Assembly (NCBI GenBank): GCA_030044035.1
Contig: JASHWN010000634.1
Span: 1-8,103 of the forward strand
Length of the DNA: 8,103 nucleotides
Reading direction: 5' to 3'
Origin: Xanthobacteraceae bacterium
GTDB lineage: Bacteria > Pseudomonadota > Alphaproteobacteria > Rhizobiales > Xanthobacteraceae
The position numbers and the translations under genes are program-made. This document shows, piece after piece, positions 5,588 through 8,103 of the stretch. Under the pieces are notes generated by a model. The model was given only the letters and a program-made list of their open reading frames with translations. It was not told the DNA's origin and ran no database searches. Position 1 is the first letter of the stretch. Each line of letters starts with the position of its first letter.

Positions 5588-6373
5588 TTACCCCTTCCCC
5601 ACGCGCGCCATGCCCCAGCGGTAAATCGTGGCGCGCTCCAGTGAGCCGAATACCAGGCGCTCGGTGACAAAGCCGATCAGCCCGATCACCACGATCGAGG
5701 CCAGCATCACGTCGGCGTTGAGGAATTGCTTGGCGTCGAAGATCACCCAGCCCAGCCCCCAATCGGACGCCGCCAGCATTTCGGCGCCGATCACCGCGAT
5801 CCAGGCGCGCAGGAACGATTGCCGCAAGCCAGCGATGATGAACGGCGAGGCGCCGGGCACGATCACCTTCCAGAACAGCTTTCGCTCGGTGGCGCCCATG
5901 GCGCCGGCGGCGCGCAGCCAGATCGGGTTGACCGCGCGCACGCCGGACCAGGTATTGAGCAGCATCGGAAACAACGCGGCGTAGAACACGATCAAAATCG
6001 TCACCGTGTTGCCGAGCCCGAACCACAGGATGAAAACCGGAATCCAGGCGAGCGAGGGGATCGGCATCAGCGCGCTGGCGAGCGGCAGAACGAAGTGCTC
6101 GACCGGGCGGAAGCGGCCCATCAGCACGCCGAGAATAAGTCCGGCCGCGGTTGCGAGCGAAAAGCCGAACAGCACGCGGGCAAGCGTAGCCGCCGCATGG
6201 TGCAGCATGCTGCCGTCGGCGAGCATGCCGACAAAGGTTTGCGCCACGGTGGGCAGCGTCGGCATCAGCGCCGGCGCGAACGCGCCGCTGCGCGCCACCG
6301 CCTCGTAGAGGGCCGCCGCCACCACGATCGAGGTTGCGCCGCGCCGCCATGATCGGATGCGCGCGGCATTCAT
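5588..6373 (-). CDS. ABC transporter permease, nitrate/sulfonate/taurine (NitT/TauT) family (second of pair)
   Basis: An inner-membrane subunit of an ABC importer of the SsuC/TauC type, 261 residues. Hydrophobic segments appear near residues 14-28, 65-85, 96-118, 122-142, 178-200 and 224-245, fitting the usual six helices. The cytoplasmic EAA loop that contacts the ATPase is at about 155-177 (AAGAMGATERKLFWKVIVPG). Family strings include PIPSLAWIPVFILWFGLGN and MLAASDWGLGWVIFDA. The ATG at 6373 overlaps the TGA stop of the upstream permease (ATGA, 6370-6373), so the two are translationally coupled; there is no strong ribosome-binding site of its own. A longer open frame upstream is only a shadow of the neighbouring permease. 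It resembles the other permease closely in motif order, suggesting either an old duplication giving a heterodimer or two interchangeable subunits. The likely partner ATPase is at 1314-2090, separated by the LysR-DctP insertion. Confidence 0.95.
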   Translation of the reverse strand: MNAARIRSWRRGATSIVVAAALYEAVARSGAFAPALMPTLPTVAQTFVGMLADGSMLHHAAATLARVLFGFSLATAAGLILGVLMGRFRPVEHFVLPLASALMPIPSLAWIPVFILWFGLGNTVTILIVFYAALFPMLLNTWSGVRAVNPIWLRAAGAMGATERKLFWKVIVPGASPFIIAGLRQSFLRAWIAVIGAEMLAASDWGLGWVIFDAKQFLNADVMLASIVVIGLIGFVTERLVFGSLERATIYRWGMARVGKG

Positions 6374-7194
6374 GTCGTCACCATGCCCCAGCGCACCACT
6401 GTGAAATTCTCGAGTTTTTGGAACACCAGCTTCTCGAGCGCGAGCCCGATCGCCGCGATCACCGCGATGCCGGCGAGCATGACGTCGGTGTTCAAAAATT
6501 CCTGGGCGCCGAAAATGAGCCAACCCAGCCCCCACGGCACCGCGGCAAGCATCTCGACTGCGACCAGGATGCGCCAGGCCTGCGCCAGTCCGAGCCGCAG
6601 CCCGGTCATGATGTAGGGCAGCGCGCCGGGCAAGATGACATGGCGGAACAGGCGGCGGTCGTCGGCGCCCATGGCTTGCGCCGAGCGCAGCCAGATTTCC
6701 TTCACCGCTTTGACGCCGGTCCAGGAATTGTAGACGATCGGGAACGCCGAGACGAACGCCACCAACAACACCGACGGCACGTTGCCGGGACCGAACCACA
6801 GCAGAAACAGCGGCGCATAGGCGAGCCCGGGAATCGGCGCGCCGATGGCGACGAGCGGGAGCAGATAATCCTCGGCGGCGCGCGAGCGGCCCATGGCGAC
6901 GCCGATCGCGAGACCGACAATTGCGGCGAGCGCGAAGCCGGCGATGAGCCGCAGCACCGTGTCGAGCGCGTGGTGCGGCAGCGCGCCGCTCAACGTCAAG
7001 TGCACGAAGGTGGCGCCGACCGTCTCCAGCGGCGGGAAAAATTGCGCCGGAAACACATTAAGATGCGCCACCGCCTCCCAGATCGCGCCGACCACGACGA
7101 ACGGCAGCGCGTTGCGCAGCACCTGCGCAAGGATGCGCCGCCCGCCGCTGGCAAGCGATGCAACCTCGTAAGCTTGTGCGACGACGTTGGCCAT
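6370..7194 (-). CDS. ABC transporter permease, nitrate/sulfonate/taurine (NitT/TauT) family (first of pair)
   Basis: An SsuC/TauC-type integral membrane subunit of 274 residues. Hydrophobic segments lie near residues 28-45, 82-102, 112-134, 138-158, 194-215 and 238-258. The EAA loop is at about 171-193 (SAQAMGADDRRLFRHVILPG). Family strings APIPGLAYAPLFLLWFGPGN and MLAAVPWGLGWLIFGAQEFL correspond to those in the downstream permease. The ATG at 7194 (MANVVAQAYEV) was chosen because it gives normal length; the frame is open to 7308 but that extension would run over the divergent dehydrogenase gene and is not conserved-looking. No clear Shine-Dalgarno precedes the ATG, so the start is less sure than the family. 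It is the first gene of a two-gene operon whose second start overlaps its stop by 4 bases. It is divergent from the dehydrogenase gene across a 92-base region. Confidence 0.94.
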   Translation of the reverse strand: MANVVAQAYEVASLASGGRRILAQVLRNALPFVVVGAIWEAVAHLNVFPAQFFPPLETVGATFVHLTLSGALPHHALDTVLRLIAGFALAAIVGLAIGVAMGRSRAAEDYLLPLVAIGAPIPGLAYAPLFLLWFGPGNVPSVLLVAFVSAFPIVYNSWTGVKAVKEIWLRSAQAMGADDRRLFRHVILPGALPYIMTGLRLGLAQAWRILVAVEMLAAVPWGLGWLIFGAQEFLNTDVMLAGIAVIAAIGLALEKLVFQKLENFTVVRWGMVTT

Positions 7195-7286
7195 GCGGGG
7201 CGAGTTTACGGCGATTATCGAGCCGCCGACAACGTTGCAGCCCTCGCACGCTGTGCTAGGACAGGCCCGCAGCCAAGGAGTTGAGG
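7195..7286. promoter_or_regulatory. Divergent control region between permease operon and dehydrogenase gene
   Basis: This 92-base stretch carries the promoters of both genes. On the plus strand a weak candidate is ttgcag (7235-7240) and taggac (7257-7262), 16 bases apart, preceded by tgtgc. The dehydrogenase ribosome-binding site aaggag is at 7275-7280. I see no convincing promoter for the minus-strand permeases and no strong dyad. Confidence 0.35.
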
Positions 7287-8103
7287 ATGGCGACGCAAAA
7301 GAACGCACAAAAAATCGGTTGGATCGGCATGGGCCGCATGGGCGCGCCGATGGCCGAACGGCTGGTCAAGGCCGGCCATGACGTGGCGGTGTGGAATCGC
7401 ACCAAGGCCAAGGCCGAGCCGCTCGCCAAACTCGGCGCCAAGGTGGTCGACCGGCTCGCCGAGCTGCAGGACGTCGACATTTTGTTCTCCATCGTCGCCA
7501 CCGGCAAAGACGTCGTGGAAGTGCTGTTCGGCAAGGACGGCGTGACGAGCGGCGGCGGCGGCAAAATACCGCCGGTCGTGGTCGATTGCTCGACCATCGC
7601 GGTCGAGGAATCCAAGGCGATCCGTGAGCGGCTCAAAGCGCTCGGCGCGGATTTCGTCGCCTCCCCGGTGAGCGGCAACGCCAAGGTCATCAAGGCGGGA
7701 AAACTCTCCGCCGTGGTGTCCGGCGTCGAGAGCGCCTGCAAGGCGGCGATGCCGCTGATCGAAGTGTTCGCGCCGCAGGGCGTCTCCTATGTCGGCGACG
7801 GCGAGCTCGCCCGCATCTGCAAGATCGCCCACAACGTCATGCTCGGCGTGGTGATCGAGAACCTCATCGAGATCACGCTGCTCACCAACAAGATGGGCGT
7901 GCCGCGCCACGCTTTTCTCGCCTTTCTCAACAACGGCGTGATGGGCTCGATGTTCACGCGCTACAAATCGCCGGCTCTGGTCAATCTCGACTGGACCACG
8001 ACGTTCACGCCCGAGCTTCTGCGCAAGGACCTCGACCTCGGCCTCGAACTCGGCCGCGACATGGACGTGCCGATGCCGGTAACGGCCGCGGCGCGCGAAG
8101 TGC
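7287..8103 (+). CDS. NAD(P)-dependent dehydrogenase, 3-hydroxyisobutyrate dehydrogenase family (partial, right end missing)
   Basis: A beta-hydroxyacid dehydrogenase that would interconvert a hydroxy acid and the matching semialdehyde using NAD(P). The visible 272 residues show a Rossmann dinucleotide site IGWIGMGRMGAPMA (10-23), a strand-2 end VWNRTKAKAE (35-44) in which Arg38 and Thr39, rather than an acidic residue, suggest NADP may be accepted, DCSTI (100-104), the substrate segment SPVSGN (126-131), and the catalytic lysine in KIAHN (Lys179, with Asn183). The C-terminal helical domain runs to the window edge; family members are about 290-300 residues, so roughly 20-25 are missing. AAGGAG (7275-7280) lies 6 bases before the ATG, fixing the start. 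The usual Gly-Gly of the substrate loop reads Gly130-Asn131. Specific substrate (3-hydroxyisobutyrate, tartronate semialdehyde, succinic semialdehyde or another) cannot be decided. Position beside an uptake operon suggests, but does not show, catabolism of the imported compound. Confidence 0.92.
   Translation, partial: MATQKNAQKIGWIGMGRMGAPMAERLVKAGHDVAVWNRTKAKAEPLAKLGAKVVDRLAELQDVDILFSIVATGKDVVEVLFGKDGVTSGGGGKIPPVVVDCSTIAVEESKAIRERLKALGADFVASPVSGNAKVIKAGKLSAVVSGVESACKAAMPLIEVFAPQGVSYVGDGELARICKIAHNVMLGVVIENLIEITLLTNKMGVPRHAFLAFLNNGVMGSMFTRYKSPALVNLDWTTTFTPELLRKDLDLGLELGRDMDVPMPVTAAAREV

Noticed and set aside
6334..7284. Plus-strand open frame opposite the first permease
   Set aside because: The opposite strand encodes a clear permease with an EAA loop; this frame is His/Arg/Asp-rich shadow sequence.
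7215..7910. Minus-strand open frame opposite the dehydrogenase
   Set aside because: It is the shadow of a well-supported dehydrogenase and shows no recognisable domain.
1..8103. CRISPR array, tRNA or rRNA genes, insertion sequence or integrase
   Set aside because: No regularly spaced direct repeats, cloverleaf-like or rRNA-like segments, or transposase/integrase coding sequence were seen on either strand.

Overview
The window looks like chromosomal DNA from a GC-rich alphaproteobacterium of the order Hyphomicrobiales (Rhizobiales), most like the Bradyrhizobium/Rhodopseudomonas group. This is inferred from the codon use, from the many orphan Bug/TctC-type periplasmic binding proteins (a family heavily expanded there), and from two kinds of GC-rich palindromic intergenic repeat. 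It cannot be proved without a database search.

Layout, left to right. (1) Positions 1-154 hold no gene but contain copies of a dispersed 60-base repeat. (2) Positions 155-2090, minus strand: an ABC-transporter ATPase of the nitrate/sulfonate/taurine (NitT/TauT) family, then a Bug/TctC binding protein whose first possible ATG lies one base after the ATPase stop; a large GC-rich inverted repeat occupies its 5' end. (3) Positions 2224-3212, plus strand: a second Bug/TctC gene, divergent from the ATPase and broken by a one-base frameshift near 2870. (4) Positions 3328-5510: a visibly less GC-rich pair of divergent genes, a TRAP-type (DctP) binding protein on the minus strand and a LysR-type regulator on the plus strand, sharing a 161-base control region with two dyads, one of which fits the LysR T-N11-A box. 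(5) Positions 5588-7194, minus strand: two NitT/TauT-type permeases overlapping by four bases. (6) From 7287 to the right edge, plus strand: an NAD(P)-dependent dehydrogenase of the 3-hydroxyisobutyrate dehydrogenase family, cut by the window end.

How the parts may work together. The two permeases and the ATPase could build one ABC importer, but no NitT/TauT-type (SsuA/TauA-like) binding protein is present. Instead there are three binding proteins of other transporter classes (two Bug/TctC, one DctP), none with its own permease in the window. The simplest reading is a cluster for uptake of small organic acids next to a hydroxyacid dehydrogenase, in which the LysR-DctP pair sits between the permeases and the ATPase. 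That a Bug protein feeds the ABC importer is a hypothesis resting on gene order. No RNA genes, CRISPR arrays, transposases or attachment sites were recognised.
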